A DNA stretch of 64,000 bases, from positions 1,488,001-1,552,000 of the forward strand of contig JAIXMN010000004.1 of NCBI GenBank assembly GCA_025716815.1. The letters run 5' to 3'. The position numbers were made by a program, and so were the translations under genes. Within the stretch, counting starts at the first letter, position 1. Each line of letters begins with the position of its first letter. Shown here piece after piece: positions 1 to 10,670 of the stretch. The notes under the pieces are model-generated. The model saw only the letters and a list, made by a program, of their open reading frames with translations. It did not search any database and was not told the origin of the DNA. The DNA comes from Dichotomocladium elegans (Eukaryota > Mucoromycota > Mucoromycetes > Mucorales > Lichtheimiaceae).

Positions 1-1486
1 TGATCGGAGAGTTTCTTTCGGGGGGGGTAGGAGTACCAAGGGGACCGAGTCTCCGCATGCACTGGCCAACCCGCCAAAAGAAAGATTAATGAGCGAAATA
101 CACATACACGGCCCACTTGGGCTTCTTTCTCTTGGTCTCTCCATTTCACCGTTTACCGGGAAATGAGGCCTTGTCTCGGAAGAAGACCGAGGCCATCAAC
201 CAAGGACACCAAGAAAGACCGGGCGGATCGATGGTTTTTAAAGATGCTAAAGAATGCCCGAGTAATGAAAGGTAAACTAAGATAGCGACAGAAGGGAACG
301 AAGTCAAGCGAGGAAACGCGCGCGCGCGAGAGGAGATGTGAGCCAAGAAGCAAAAAGCGGGGCATACGAATGTTGGATGGATGGGGGGGGGTATTGAAGG
401 GAGCGGACGAGGAGAGGGAGGAGGATAGGGAGAGAAAGGGGGAGCAAAAAAGGGGGCCCTACAAAACAACAGACAGCTCTTTCCAGTCGGATGACGGAAT
501 GGCTATCTACGGGCGACTTTTCAACTTGCTTGCATACATGGAGTTGGTATGCAGGACATACACCGGAGCTCTCTCATTTCCTGTCTCTCTTCCCAGGCGA
601 GAAGCATGAGTTATGGCCGAGACGCGTGGTCATCGAGCCGTTCAGAAGAGTATCGTCATCGTAATTCCTTTGGAAAAGAGAAGACAGACCGAACGCCAAG
701 GACAAAGAAGTCACTGAGGCACAAACAAACAAGATTTAAAATCAATTAAGGCATATATGTCATGGGATAGCCAGACAAAAAACCGTAGGAAGAAAAGCGA
801 GAGCGAGCAAGCAATATCGCGGCTATGTGAGAGTGCGTATATGTATGTGCGTGTGTATACAGAATCAGGGGGTTTGTAGAAGGGGGAAGCATAGAGAAAC
901 AGTCAAAGATACTGGATGCAGGTTCTCCACCCCGCCTTCCGCCCCCCCCCCGAGTAACAATAGACTGCAGCGTCCCGGGATATTCGGACAAGATCACGTT
1001 TGCTTCGATCGGTTACGAACAACAACAACGGCACACCCATGGTTTCCAAGTCATGACTACCGGGGATGACGGCTGCGGCTTATACTATGAGGGCGAATGA
1101 TGCCATGAACTCGGTCAAGTGTTCCTATTTTGTTTGCACGACCAAGATCGACACGGTGCTGATGGGATGAGCGTGTCACATTCTCTAAACGAGCATAAAT
1201 TAACATTTCTCGGCCGTTTACTATCGTGACTTCACCTGCACGTCCCACCCCCCAAAGTACATCCTACAATCCTTCCCCACCTCTTAGCGTATTAGGGAAT
1301 AAGAAAAATCGGGACCCTCGATATCCCCCCCATCCGAAAGATATAAAAACCCACCGAGTCAGAACCGAACCAACCAAACTTCATTCACTCTTCTTTCCGC
1401 CCTTTTCGTTGTTGTCCTCTCCCTGTTCTATTGATCTCCTACTTCACTATGAACCTCAACCTTGCCTACGCATCGGCCCCGAGGAG
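1..1486. other. 5' intergenic region, no gene supported
   Basis: No frame on either strand shows a recognisable protein. The stretch holds simple sequence: a G-run near 20-27, a CG dinucleotide run near 318-329, another G-run near 384-391 and a C-run near 944-953. Short open frames here overlap on both strands and are low complexity. The last 150 bases form the promoter and leader of the APSES gene that follows. Confidence 0.6.
1342..1348 (+). promoter_or_regulatory. TATA box of the APSES factor gene
   Basis: The sequence TATAAAA lies about 140 bases upstream of the chosen start codon at 1487, in an otherwise C-rich stretch, with a pyrimidine-rich leader (1381-1440) between them. Position and sequence fit a core promoter; no transcript start is known. 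Confidence 0.4.
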
Positions 1487-3087
1487 ATGGATGTGGATTC
1501 CCGCCCCGACCGAGGAGATGGCGATTTCTGTGAAGCTGACAACCCAGCCTTCCGACCTTACATTCTCGGCCACGACGAAATGCGCGAGGACGAAGAAGAG
1601 TTTGACATCACTCGTGCAAAGTATTCCACCTCGCTCGATCCGCGTGGATATATTCCTGGTATGTGGTTATTCTTTACGTGCCTCTCCTCCTCTCGACTTA
1701 CGTTTTCTCGGCTGCATCCAAAGTGTACGAATACACCGTGGGCAATCAGCCTATCATGTGGGATCGCGAAACCGGTATGCACCCTTCCACCAATCTTGTT
1801 TGGTCGGCGTCCCCGGCAATTTCGGCTTGATCGAGCCTTGCCAGCCGACCCAGCCAAACCACACACACTCCCACCCCCCGCTTCATGGAATCATATGACT
1901 AACCGCTCCCCAACTTCAACCAACTTCAGGCTTTGTCCATTTCACCGGCATCTGGAAATGTCTTGGCAATTCAAAGGCTGACATTGTGCGCGTCGTGGAC
2001 TCGAACCCTGAGCTTGGCGTTACTAAAATCCGGGGCGGATTTCTTAAGATCCAAGGCACATGGTAGGGCTCCTTGTCCTTCTCCCTTCCTCTTTCCCTTT
2101 TTTAGAGATTTTTTCTCGTCTCCTTTTTTTTTTTACTTGCGCATTGCTGACATGCTTATTTGCGGCGTAAACGATAGGATGCCCTTTGAGTTCGCCAGAA
2201 TCCTTTGCTTGAGAACAGCCTTTCGTATCCGAACGAAGTTGATCCCACTCTTTGGTCCTGACTTCGTGCAGCAGTGTCTTCCCCCATGCCACGAGGACTA
2301 TGGTTGCCTACTACTCGATCCTCGGAGTGCCCCACCCACACGCGCCACAGTCCAGCGGCGACCTACCGCCGCTGCGGGCGCTGCTGCTGCGAGAGCGCCG
2401 CCTTCAACCGCATCCGTCCGTGGTCTACAACACCATCAAGCACGCAACAATGCGGAACCATATCAGCGACGATGCTCAAGCACCACGCCTCGGCCGCGTC
2501 GGTCGTCAAGGGCAGTGCGATCCACAACGACCATGTCCGTCGCCAGACTTCTTAACAATGACGATGCAAGCTCGGTGACCAGTGTCGGACCTCACCCTAC
2601 GCCGTCATCCTCGTCGTCATCGCACCGAGACTCTCGGTCGCCTACCCCTATCCCCTCACCCTCATCATTCATAGCTTCTTCCTCGTCTGCTGTTGCAGTT
2701 CCGCCGAGCAAATCTTTCACGTCTTTCGCTTCAACAGCAGCAGCGGCGTTCGGTGGCAGTCATCATCAACACCATCACCATCATCATCATCGGCTCCCTG
2801 GACCGCGCCTCCCTCCCATCCGGACCGCATTTCAGCGGCAGCCTGTGCTGCTGCCGCTCGGCGAAGCCGCCGTCTGCACCCCCCCTTCCCCCTCCGACCT
2901 TGTCGTGCAAATCTCGTCGCCGTTGCCTATGGGTGAGGACCTTAATGATACCATCCGTACAGCCTTACTCTTGCAACGTCTCTCGGCTGACACAGGCGAA
3001 CGCCCATTCCCTCCTGTCGAGCCCTTCTGTCTGCCGAGCCGAGTGACTGTCAATGACCAAGTCTACACCGTCACCTGGGATAACTAG
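1487..3087 (+). CDS. APSES-type DNA-binding transcription factor
   Basis: Exons 1487-1658, 1724-1774, 1930-2062 and 2178-3087 give 421 residues. Exons 2-4 encode a KilA-N/APSES DNA-binding fold: GFVHFTGIWKCLG, then a run ending GGFLKIQGTW spliced to MPFEFARILCLRTAFRIR and LIPLFGPDF, the usual tryptophan-centred wing and helix of this family (Xbp1/Bqt4-like rather than the ankyrin-bearing Swi6 group, as no ankyrin repeats follow). The family binds short GC-containing sites and controls morphogenesis or the cell cycle in fungi; the target here is unknown. After residue ~150 the protein is low complexity, rich in Ser, Pro, Arg and His. The upstream ATG at 1449 is in another frame; 1487 is the first ATG in frame with the domain. 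Confidence 0.8.
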
Positions 3088-4754
3088 ATTTGGCAATTTG
3101 GTTGACACGAACTTTAATCGCCTCGGAAGGATTGTTGCTGTGTACATATACCATTTCTAGTGCCACCCACCCCTCGCCCTTTCCTGCTCTGTACCTGGCT
3201 TGATGTGTAAAATGCTATCTATTCAAGCAAACCCTCCTCCCTGTATGTAATTATAGAAATCACTCGTGTACATAATTCTTTTACTACCACTAAAAAATAG
3301 CCCTTTGTTATTTGGTTCCTCTCTCTACACATATGTTTATATGCAACGATTAGCCACGCTTACTGATCCCCTATCTCTGCACACAGCATGTCGCCCGATA
3401 GAAAGGAAGAGTGAACAGCTGTGGTCCGCTTATGCTGACAACTTTATTCATTTTCATTCTCATTGATTTTGCAAATGTAGATTATGAAATGTCGCTTCTG
3501 CTACCTGCTAATGACTCTGCTAACCGAGAAAGCGGTGACAAGAAAAGCAAGTACATGAAGCTTAACGTATCTCCCATACCTTTCCCGAAGGGCACAATTC
3601 ACGTAATATCAGAAAAGACCACAGGATAGAGGCAGGGTTGAGTATAAAGAAAAAAATTTTACTACTCTGCTTTGCTTCCCAATTTATACTTTACCAAACT
3701 TTTTTTGTCTTGATCCTCCGCCCTGAGTTTTTCTTCTCCGCCTGGCTGATTCAAAAGCAGCCGAACAACGAAACCAAAACAAAACAAAAAAAAAAAAAGT
3801 GTAGAGCAGGTGGTCTGCCTTTGAAAGAGGCCAAACCGTCAATCGATTGCTATTCTCATGGGAAAAAGTCGTGATTGAAATGGCTTCGAAAAGAAGTATC
3901 TGTCCATAGAGAACACGTTTGGTGTGTCCAACCTGCAGCATCACACGTGCTATCTTCTGTGAGGGTGCTTTGGTTACATGGCGCACTCACTTCCACGATG
4001 GAGATGCCGAATGCATGCATGCTTAGAACGGGCATCAAGTCACCTCCTTCTTTCGCTCTCTTTCCCCCCTTCATCCCCCCTCGCAGATTCCCGTGAATGC
4101 GAAGCATCAGAATGAGAATGCCAGTCCGTCTTGCCTTGAATAGGCTGCTTCATGATTAAGAAGCCTTATCCGGGTATAGGTAGGTCCCGGACGCATGTGG
4201 GCCAAACAGTGACACAAACAGCGATCCCTTCCTGAAACAATGAAGGTAGATATGATCACGGCGGTGCCTCGTCGGGCACGCAATGAACGTTCTCGGCCGA
4301 GACATACGTAACTGCACATGGTGATCTGTCTAGCATTCCGCGACTCGAGGGAGGAAAATGAGTCCGGCCGGCCATACACAGAAGTTAGGTTCGAAGCACT
4401 GCGGGTCCGTCGAAGAAATCTTCTTTTGACCCTGCTGCGCCTGAGTATGATACATTGAGCCATTCGCATATTCCATGGCACTTTCCTCCCAGTTTCAGCA
4501 CCCACTTCTAGGTCGAGATGGCAAGATGATCTCAAAAGTTGGTTAAGCCTTCTGCCAGAATGTCAAATGATCACGTGATTGGCCTGCTGCAAGGGGTCGA
4601 TCGTGGCGGCAGTGGGGCCAACGAAACAATTGGCTGAAGTTTCTGCCGTGATTCAAAAGATTGGGCCAATCGCATGCCAGCACGCGCCTGGAGTGTTCTT
4701 AAGAGACATTATTCCGCCCCTCGCCTCTGGTCCTTTCGCACATCGAAAAGTAGT
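3088..4754. other. Intergenic, no gene supported
   Basis: This holds the 3' region of the APSES gene and the promoter of the Yos9 gene. A 142-codon open frame on the minus strand (4107-4535) has no recognisable motif and atypical composition, so it is not called. A-rich and T-rich runs occur near 3650-3800. Confidence 0.55.
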
Positions 4755-6261
4755 ATGCGGGCCTTGACGTCCTTGGTACTGTTGCTGGAGGCGGTGGCTG
4801 TTATGCTTCCAGACCCGCTTTATGCGTCCTCCTTTGCTTATGAAGATTTTATCTCCTCTGCACGCTATCGCGTGGTCCTAACAGAGAATCAAGTTCCCGA
4901 ATCGCACATACTTGAGAAACAGGTTTGTTGTCGCCATTATGCTCTTTTCCTGCCACACTCCATTATGCATCACTGCTGACGCCTTGATCCCAGGACATTC
5001 AGGGAACTGCACTCTCTGCTCAAAGACAACAAGTGTTCCTCGACCACCTCAACGATCGCAATGACAAGAGCGTCCTCATGATGAACTCATATGGTCAACC
5101 GTACCACTGCACAATTCCAGATACTAACGAAGACAAGACACAACCTGAAGCAGATACGTCTCGCGACACTCTTACCGGACAGGAGATGCAGCAGAGCATT
5201 GAACGTGGCCTTAAGCTTCTCGAACCGCTCGGCAAGCAGGGCTGCCTTTACTTTCCCGTGAGTTGATGGAATGGAGCATCGAAAGCTTTGGTCGCAGAGT
5301 ACTGAATTTTTCTTTTTGAAATCAATAGACACCAGGCTACTGGACCTACGAATATTGCCATATGCGTCATGTTCGCCAATTCCACATGGATCCAAAGGAT
5401 CAGCGTCAAGGTGGTAGCGTCAATACCTATTCTCTAAACCCTACCTTCTATCTGGGCTACTTTAACGGTGCCCCACCGGCAGCAGCATCAGGAGCAGAGC
5501 GACCAGAAAATGAAAATACCCGCCAACAGACAGACTTGACACACACAAGGAAAAAAGAACCAGCAGCACCGACAACAAGTCTACACAGTGTAGGCGATCA
5601 GCGGTTCTTAACACAGCGGTGGTCGGGAGGCACGACATGTGATTTAACGGGCAAGCCACGATCTATTGAAATCCAATTCCACTGCGATCTTCAAGCAAAC
5701 GATCGGATATCGATGTTTCAAGAAGTAGCCACTTGCCAGTACCAAATGATCATCACAACACCCCGTTTATGTGAAGAAATGATGCTCACTTCTCAGAGCC
5801 AGTCCGATATCAACAACATTATCTGTAATCCTATTGTGCCCGATCATTTAATCTCGGCGCGGCCGTCTGCAGAGGTGGAGGAGGATATGCCACCTCAAGC
5901 AGACGAACCTGCAGATGGCGTTAGCCCGGCCCCACATGAGCAAAAACTTCCCGGGGAGCTCAGCAAGGACGCGTTAGTTGCAATGGTCGCTGAGCTCCAA
6001 GCACAACTTGCAGGGCTACAGCGACAATGGAGTCCTGAGGAAGCGGGTATGGAGGATTATATGGATGACCAAGAGGGGCTACCGGCGTTTCGTGTTAGCG
6101 AAGAGACCGTGCTTGTGAACGAGCACGATGCGGATATCCAAAAGCTAGTTGCTGCATACGTGAAATTGCTGGCGCCCCCCAAAGATGATAGCAGCACCCC
6201 AGCTCGCGAGGAGAATGGACAAGAGGACGAGCAAGAAGAGCGTAAAAAGACGTCTCATTGA
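4755..6261 (+). CDS. YOS9: Yos9/OS-9 family ER quality-control lectin
   Basis: Exons 4755-4922, 4994-5257 and 5329-6261 give 454 residues. The start MRALTSLVLLLEAVAVML is a typical signal peptide. The MRH (mannose-6-phosphate receptor homology) lectin domain follows: the N-terminal Yos9 motif SYGQPYHCTIP, then GCLYFPTPGYWTYEYCHMRHVRQFH across intron 2, then LGYFNG and, after a low-complexity insert (about residues 190-230), RSIEIQFHCD and CQYQMIITTPRLC. Conserved Cys pairs and the Q, R, E and Y sugar contacts of the family can be placed. Yos9 binds trimmed N-glycans on misfolded proteins and passes them to the Hrd1 ubiquitin ligase for ER-associated degradation. The tail is acidic and charged and ends KKTSH rather than a classical HDEL. 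It is convergent with the next gene, 19 bases apart. Confidence 0.9.
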
Positions 6262-6280
6262 GCGATCCAATAAAGCTACT

Positions 6281-6769
6281 TTATTCTCCTAGCACATGCT
6301 GGAGCTCATCGTCGTCGCGTATCAGTTCAGTCACTACGCTTATCAAGTTGGAAGCATCATGGCCCGCTTGGACCCAAATACTGCTTCGCAGCCGCTCGAG
6401 CCGCTCTATCGCCCGAAAATGGCGCGGATCATCCCACGGGGTTCCTGCCTCTTCCTTGGTTCGTGCAATCACCAGTTCCTCCTTGGCCTCGCTAATGAGT
6501 CTCTGGAGATGAATTGGGAGTGCATATACATCGTCGGTGATACTGGCATTGGTCAGAAATGTCCTCATGTCCGGTACCGTGAAGAGTTCCAGCAGGTACG
6601 GATACGACACTGGTTGCTCGCTCATGTCGTCAATGGCAAGCGGCCTGATGTCGAACGGTAACCGTGGTTCAATTTCACAGAGTGGTGGTGTGATGGAACG
6701 TGTTCTCTGCTCAAGCGGGGTCAGACTGTCAGGACTATGTATTACCAGCCGTTCTGGTGGCGTTGACAT
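6281..6769 (-). CDS. Conserved-looking hypothetical protein, 162 aa
   Basis: A single-exon frame starts at the ATG at 6769; a TTG three codons upstream is in frame but less likely. The protein begins MSTPPERLVIHSP, has a Pro/Ser-rich N-terminus and a mainly helical C-terminal half (YLLELFTVPDMRTFLTN, LQRLISEAKEELVIARTKEE, FRAIERLERLRSSIW). I do not recognise a family, and there is no signal peptide or membrane segment. Uninterrupted frame, natural amino-acid composition and a position exactly filling the space between two gene ends argue that it is real. The stop lies 19 bases from the convergent Yos9 stop. Confidence 0.6.
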   Translation of the reverse strand: MSTPPERLVIHSPDSLTPLEQRTRSITPPLCEIEPRLPFDIRPLAIDDMSEQPVSYPYLLELFTVPDMRTFLTNASITDDVYALPIHLQRLISEAKEELVIARTKEEAGTPWDDPRHFRAIERLERLRSSIWVQAGHDASNLISVVTELIRDDDELQHVLGE

Positions 6770-7459
6770 GAAAGGCAAGAAAGAGGAGTAGAATATGTTG
6801 ACTCGAAGGAGAGAAGGGATGATCGAATGTAAGGGTTTGTCCGCTTAAAGGATATCTATACGTTGAGATCCAGAGCCCGTATAGCATGTTGATGACTTCA
6901 CCGTGATGCTTTGTACCATAGCGCGCTAAATAAAAACCGATGATGGAAATATGCCATGTTTCCACCATCATGTTTCAACTGTGCCAAACCATGTCTCTAA
7001 ATAGGCCGCAGGATTCTCGTCTCTTCACGACGTGCGGGTGCCCACCGCCATTATTTTAATTTGTAGTATGCACGGTGCTGCCGTGTGTTGTTGCCGCACT
7101 TGATGCGTTATTGCTCCATCCTAGCGTCTATAAGACAGCAAGAGAAAAAGTTGCACTCCAATGAAGGGTGTGTGTGCGCCTGTGTGTGTGTGTGTAGTGT
7201 GCAACTTGTGCGTTCGTTACTTTACGCACACTTTTTTTGATTGGGCGCAGCAGGACCCCCTCCCTATCTTGAGCGTTGATTGGACAAAAGCACTGTCCAG
7301 ACGTTGGAGTTGAAAATGTTCGCAAGTCAGGCGGCGGTAAATGGGGGCGAAAAAAAAAATAGCCTTCCCTTCATACAAAAAGGTAACAAGCTTAGGGAAG
7401 GCGTTGTGAAATTTGCATATTGAACACGCGTGCATCCGTTCTACTCATAGAATTAAATC
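6770..7459. other. Intergenic, divergent promoter region with GT repeat
   Basis: This is the shared upstream region of the minus-strand hypothetical gene and SmG. It contains an imperfect GT microsatellite near 7168-7195 and A-runs near 7350-7378. No coding frame is supported. Confidence 0.6.
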
Positions 7460-7888
7460 ATGGCCAAGGCACCCACACCCGAGTTGAAACGGTAATGCCC
7501 TAGACGGATGGGCTAAATCGCGCTGATCGTATCTGCAATGATCGTTGCTCACATCATATTAACGTCATTAGGTATATGGACAAGCGTCTCTTGCTCCAAC
7601 TAAACGGCAATCGACGAGTCACCGGTGTGCTGCGCGGTTTTGATCCCTTTATGAACATTGTGTTGGACGATGCTGTGGAGGAAGTCAGTGCAACTGAAAA
7701 GAATCACATTGGCATGGTGGTACGTTTTTGGGTTAGGCGTACGGGCGGGCAGGCTGGTGGGCAGGCAGACAGAGAGACAGACAGGCGGACGCTCTGGGAC
7801 GAATAGAACGATAGGAAGAAGCTGATAATATGTATAGGTCATTCGTGGTAATAGCATCGCTATAATGGAAGCATTAGAGCGCATCTAA
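7460..7888 (+). CDS. SMX2: Small nuclear ribonucleoprotein SmG
   Basis: Exons 7460-7491, 7572-7719 and 7838-7888 give 76 residues, the same length as human SmG. The Sm fold is complete: Sm1 (KRYMDKRLLLQLNGNRRVTGVLRGFDPFMNIVLDDAVEE) and Sm2 (IGMVVIRGNSI) with the RNA-binding residues N in FMN and RGN. SmG is one of seven proteins in the ring assembled on U1, U2, U4 and U5 snRNAs. Both introns split the gene at places that restore the family sequence without gaps. The second intron carries a GGCAGACA-type purine repeat. Confidence 0.95.
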
Positions 7889-8454
7889 ACAACCAATTCC
7901 ATTTGCTCCTTCGCCTTTTCTCCTTCTTTCTCTCTGTCTCTATCTTTTTCTCTCTTCTCCTTTCCGCATCTTGACCGCGAAGGGCTCGCTGTAATAAACC
8001 ACTCAAGACCAAATATTTTGGGTGCTTTTGTCATCTTTTTCTGTCAGTGGAGAGGGTGGAAGGAAACAAAGAAAAACCGTTGGAGAACGTCAGCATCTCT
8101 CCTGTGCGTAGTGGGATTAGATCTATGGGCCGGTGGTGGATATAGAACCATCGGTCGAAGTGAAGACACTGATATTCTAAACATTTAAAGAGCCAAGCTT
8201 CAGACCTCATCTTTCTTCGTTAACAGCAACGATGAACATCGATTGCATTGGCTTGTATGAGTGATCAAATCGGGAAATGCCTTAGGCTGGAAAAGCTACG
8301 CGCGTGCCGAAGACTGGGGGGGGTGCGGGTAGCCTCAAAGAATTCAGGGACCGGAGCTCTAAGGAAATTCAACCAATGGCCGACTGATCGATATAGTGGA
8401 TGAAGCACTGTGAGCTGAGGAAATCCTTCCTTTTATACTGATAATCCATCCAAT
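7889..8454. other. Intergenic, 5' region of ribosomal protein gene
   Basis: A pyrimidine-rich tract directly follows SmG (7900-7965), and a G-run lies near 8309-8316. No coding frame is supported. The region ends in the leader of eS1. Confidence 0.6.
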
Positions 8455-9642
8455 ATGGGTACGTGAACAAAAGAGACGCATCCATCCATCCATCTACCTG
8501 CTCACCCAACATCCACTGACTTTCTGTCTATCGTTATCTGTAGCTGTCGGCAAGAACAAGTAAGAGTCGTCACTTATTCTCACCTACTGCACGCCGTATT
8601 GTCAATGCGGAAAATTTGCAACACGGACCGATGTTGATCAACGATTCTTTTTCTCTTTCCAATATATAGGCGTCTCAGCAAAGGAAAGAAGGGCTTGAAG
8701 AAGAAGGTGTAAGTTATCTAGCAACAATAGAGAATTATTATACTTTTTGTGCTTAATTCGTCAAATTTAGCGTCGATCCCTTCACCCGTAAGGATTGGTA
8801 CGATATCAAGGCTCCCTCCATGTTCGAGGTTCGCCAGGCTGGCAAGACCTTGGTCAACCGTACCCAGGGTTTGCGTAAGTAACAAAAGGAGCTGAGCGTT
8901 AATGGGTAGAGGGGCTCGTTTTTTGATAAAGGATTTTTCAATTAGGCAACGCCAACGATTCTTTGAACGGTCGTGTCATTGAGTTGTCTCTTGGCGACCT
9001 TGTTAAGGATGAGGCTCGTGCCTTCCGCAAGATCCAACTTAAGGTTGATGAGATCCAGGGCAAGAACTGCCTCACCAACTTCTACGGCATGGACATGACC
9101 ACCGACAAGCTCCGCTCGATGGTTAAGAAGTGGCAGGTAAACATCAAAAGAGCTGCAGATGGAAAGAATGGTTATTCATAATATACAAATAATTGTAGAC
9201 CTTGATCGAGGCTTTTGTCGATGTCAAGACCACTGATGGCTACCTCGTTCGCCTCTTCTGCATTGCTTTCACTGCTCGCCGTCGCAACCAGCTCAAGAAG
9301 ACTACCTATGCCATGTCTTCGCAGGTCCACCAGATCCGCAAGAAGATGATGGACATCATGACTGAAGAGACTGTTTCCTGCGATTTGAAGGAGTTGGTCA
9401 CCAAGATCACCTCCTCCGCCTCAAACCAGGCCCAGGATGCCGTTGCTGTTCGCATTGAGAAGGCCTGCCAGGGTATCTACCCCTTGCAGAACACTTACAT
9501 CCGCAAGGTCAAGATCTTGAAGGCACCGAAGTTCGATGTCTCTGCCTTGTTGGCTCTCCACGGTGGTGCTTCTGCCGTTGCTGATGTCGGTACCAAGGTT
9601 TCCAAGGACTTTGTTGAGCCCCCCGTCTTGGATTCCGTCTAA
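8455..9642 (+). CDS. RPS1: 40S ribosomal protein eS1 (S3a/Rps1)
   Basis: Six coding exons: 8455-8458, 8544-8559, 8670-8708, 8771-8874, 8946-9136 and 9199-9642, giving 265 residues (human S3A has 264). The protein opens [19 protein letters not shown] and continues [18 protein letters not shown], then [19 protein letters not shown] and YCLT-type conserved blocks to the C-terminal PPVLDSV. It is a core small-subunit protein near the mRNA exit channel. The first coding exon holds only ATGG, so the intron begins after the fourth coding base; such 5'-biased introns are typical of fungal ribosomal protein genes. Codon choice is strongly biased (GTC, AAG, CTC, ACC), as expected for very high expression. 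Confidence 0.96.
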
Positions 9643-9663
9643 ATATGAACTCTCCTTCTTCCT

Positions 9664-9669
9664 AATAAA
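9664..9669 (+). terminator. Polyadenylation signal of eS1
   Basis: AATAAA lies 22 bases after the eS1 stop in a short AT-rich tail, a usual place for a fungal poly(A) signal. Confidence 0.45.
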
Positions 9670-9771
9670 ATAAAAAAGTTCCATCGCATACGCTCTTTTT
9701 TGCTGCTTTAAATTTTATTGAATTTTCGCTTTTCTTTCCCTCCCACTCCTCTATCACTCTTTTTTAAACGT

Positions 9772-10236
9772 ATGCCGTATACTGGTCGAGATATTGCCCT
9801 TTTTGTGGTCTCCTTCTTCTTCCCGCCAGTTGCAGTACTGGTGAAGCGCGGCTGCGGTATTGACTTCCTTATCAACATCTTGTTGTGTGGCCTTGCTGCA
9901 AGTACGTGGTCGCATCAGCGAATCGTTGTAGTTCACTTTGCGATGGGTCGGAGAACAGTGCATAACTCAATTGACCGACATTGCCACCATCTTGTAGTTC
10001 CGGGTATTATCCATGCATTCTACATTGTTCATAGATACAATGACAATTTCGTGGAGGATATTGAACGCGATGGTTTGGCGTATCAAGCTGTTCCATCGGA
10101 TGAGCCAAGCCGTGTTACGTACGGTGCGACCAATCCAGGTATGCTTGCTGAACTCTTGGCGTACTTTTTAGCTGAGCGCGTTGTGTCCCATCTCAGACTC
10201 TCGTTTTGCTCACTTTTGATTTATGTAGAGCATTAA
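9772..10236 (+). CDS. PMP3: Pmp3/UPF0057 family small membrane protein
   Basis: Exons 9772-9901, 9998-10138 and 10229-10236 give 92 residues. The family pattern is clear: FVVSFFFPPVAVLVKRGCGIDFLINILLCGLA, then, after intron 1, PGIIHAFYIVHRY. These are two hydrophobic hairpin helices with the conserved PP, GCG and PG-I-HA motifs. Pmp3 proteins sit in the plasma membrane, affect membrane potential and salt tolerance, and are stress induced. The C-terminal tail of about 35 residues is longer than the 55-residue yeast protein. The last exon adds only the end of a Glu codon, His and the stop. Reading through intron 1 keeps the frame (96 bases), but the family sequence needs it removed. Confidence 0.88.
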   Translation: MPYTGRDIALFVVSFFFPPVAVLVKRGCGIDFLINILLCGLAASTWSHQRIVVVHFAMGRRTVHNSIDRHCHHLVVPGIIHAFYIVHRYNDNFVEDIERDGLAYQAVPSDEPSRVTYGATNPGMLAELLAYFLAERVVSHLRLSFCSLLIYVEH

Positions 10237-10670
10237 ACTATCTACCTATCTACCCACCCGATATTTCTCCGAGTAAATCTACTTTTCCTACACTTACAAG
10301 AATAAACTTGGCTGCGTTGGTGATGATCTTGGATGGCATTAAAACCGTTTCTTTGGGTCCGCCCGTCGAAAGACAGTTAAGGCTCAGAAATGCATCCTGC
10401 AACTACTTCCCCTTGAACCGTTTTCCTTCCTGTCTGCGTCTTAAGGTGATATCCTACATGGAAACCTGCTCTCCCAGGGATTGTGAAAAGCAGATTATGC
10501 AGAAGAGTAAAGTTTCACGATAAGCATGCATATTTATGCCAATGTCGAAGGGACGATCATCATTGTTTGATTACAAATACACTCTCACCTCGGACTTTCT
10601 TCGTGCCAAAAAAGCAAAAAATTTCTTTACCTTTTTTTTTTTTTGTTCATTCAAAAGCACTCGTCAAACT
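10237..10670. other. Intergenic, Lsg1 promoter
   Basis: No coding frame is recognised. The last 50 bases include a T-run (10632-10644) immediately before the Lsg1 start. Confidence 0.6.

Noticed and set aside
4107..4535. 142-codon minus-strand open frame
   Set aside because: No motif, irregular composition rich in Arg/Cys/Ser, no gene-like context; probably chance.
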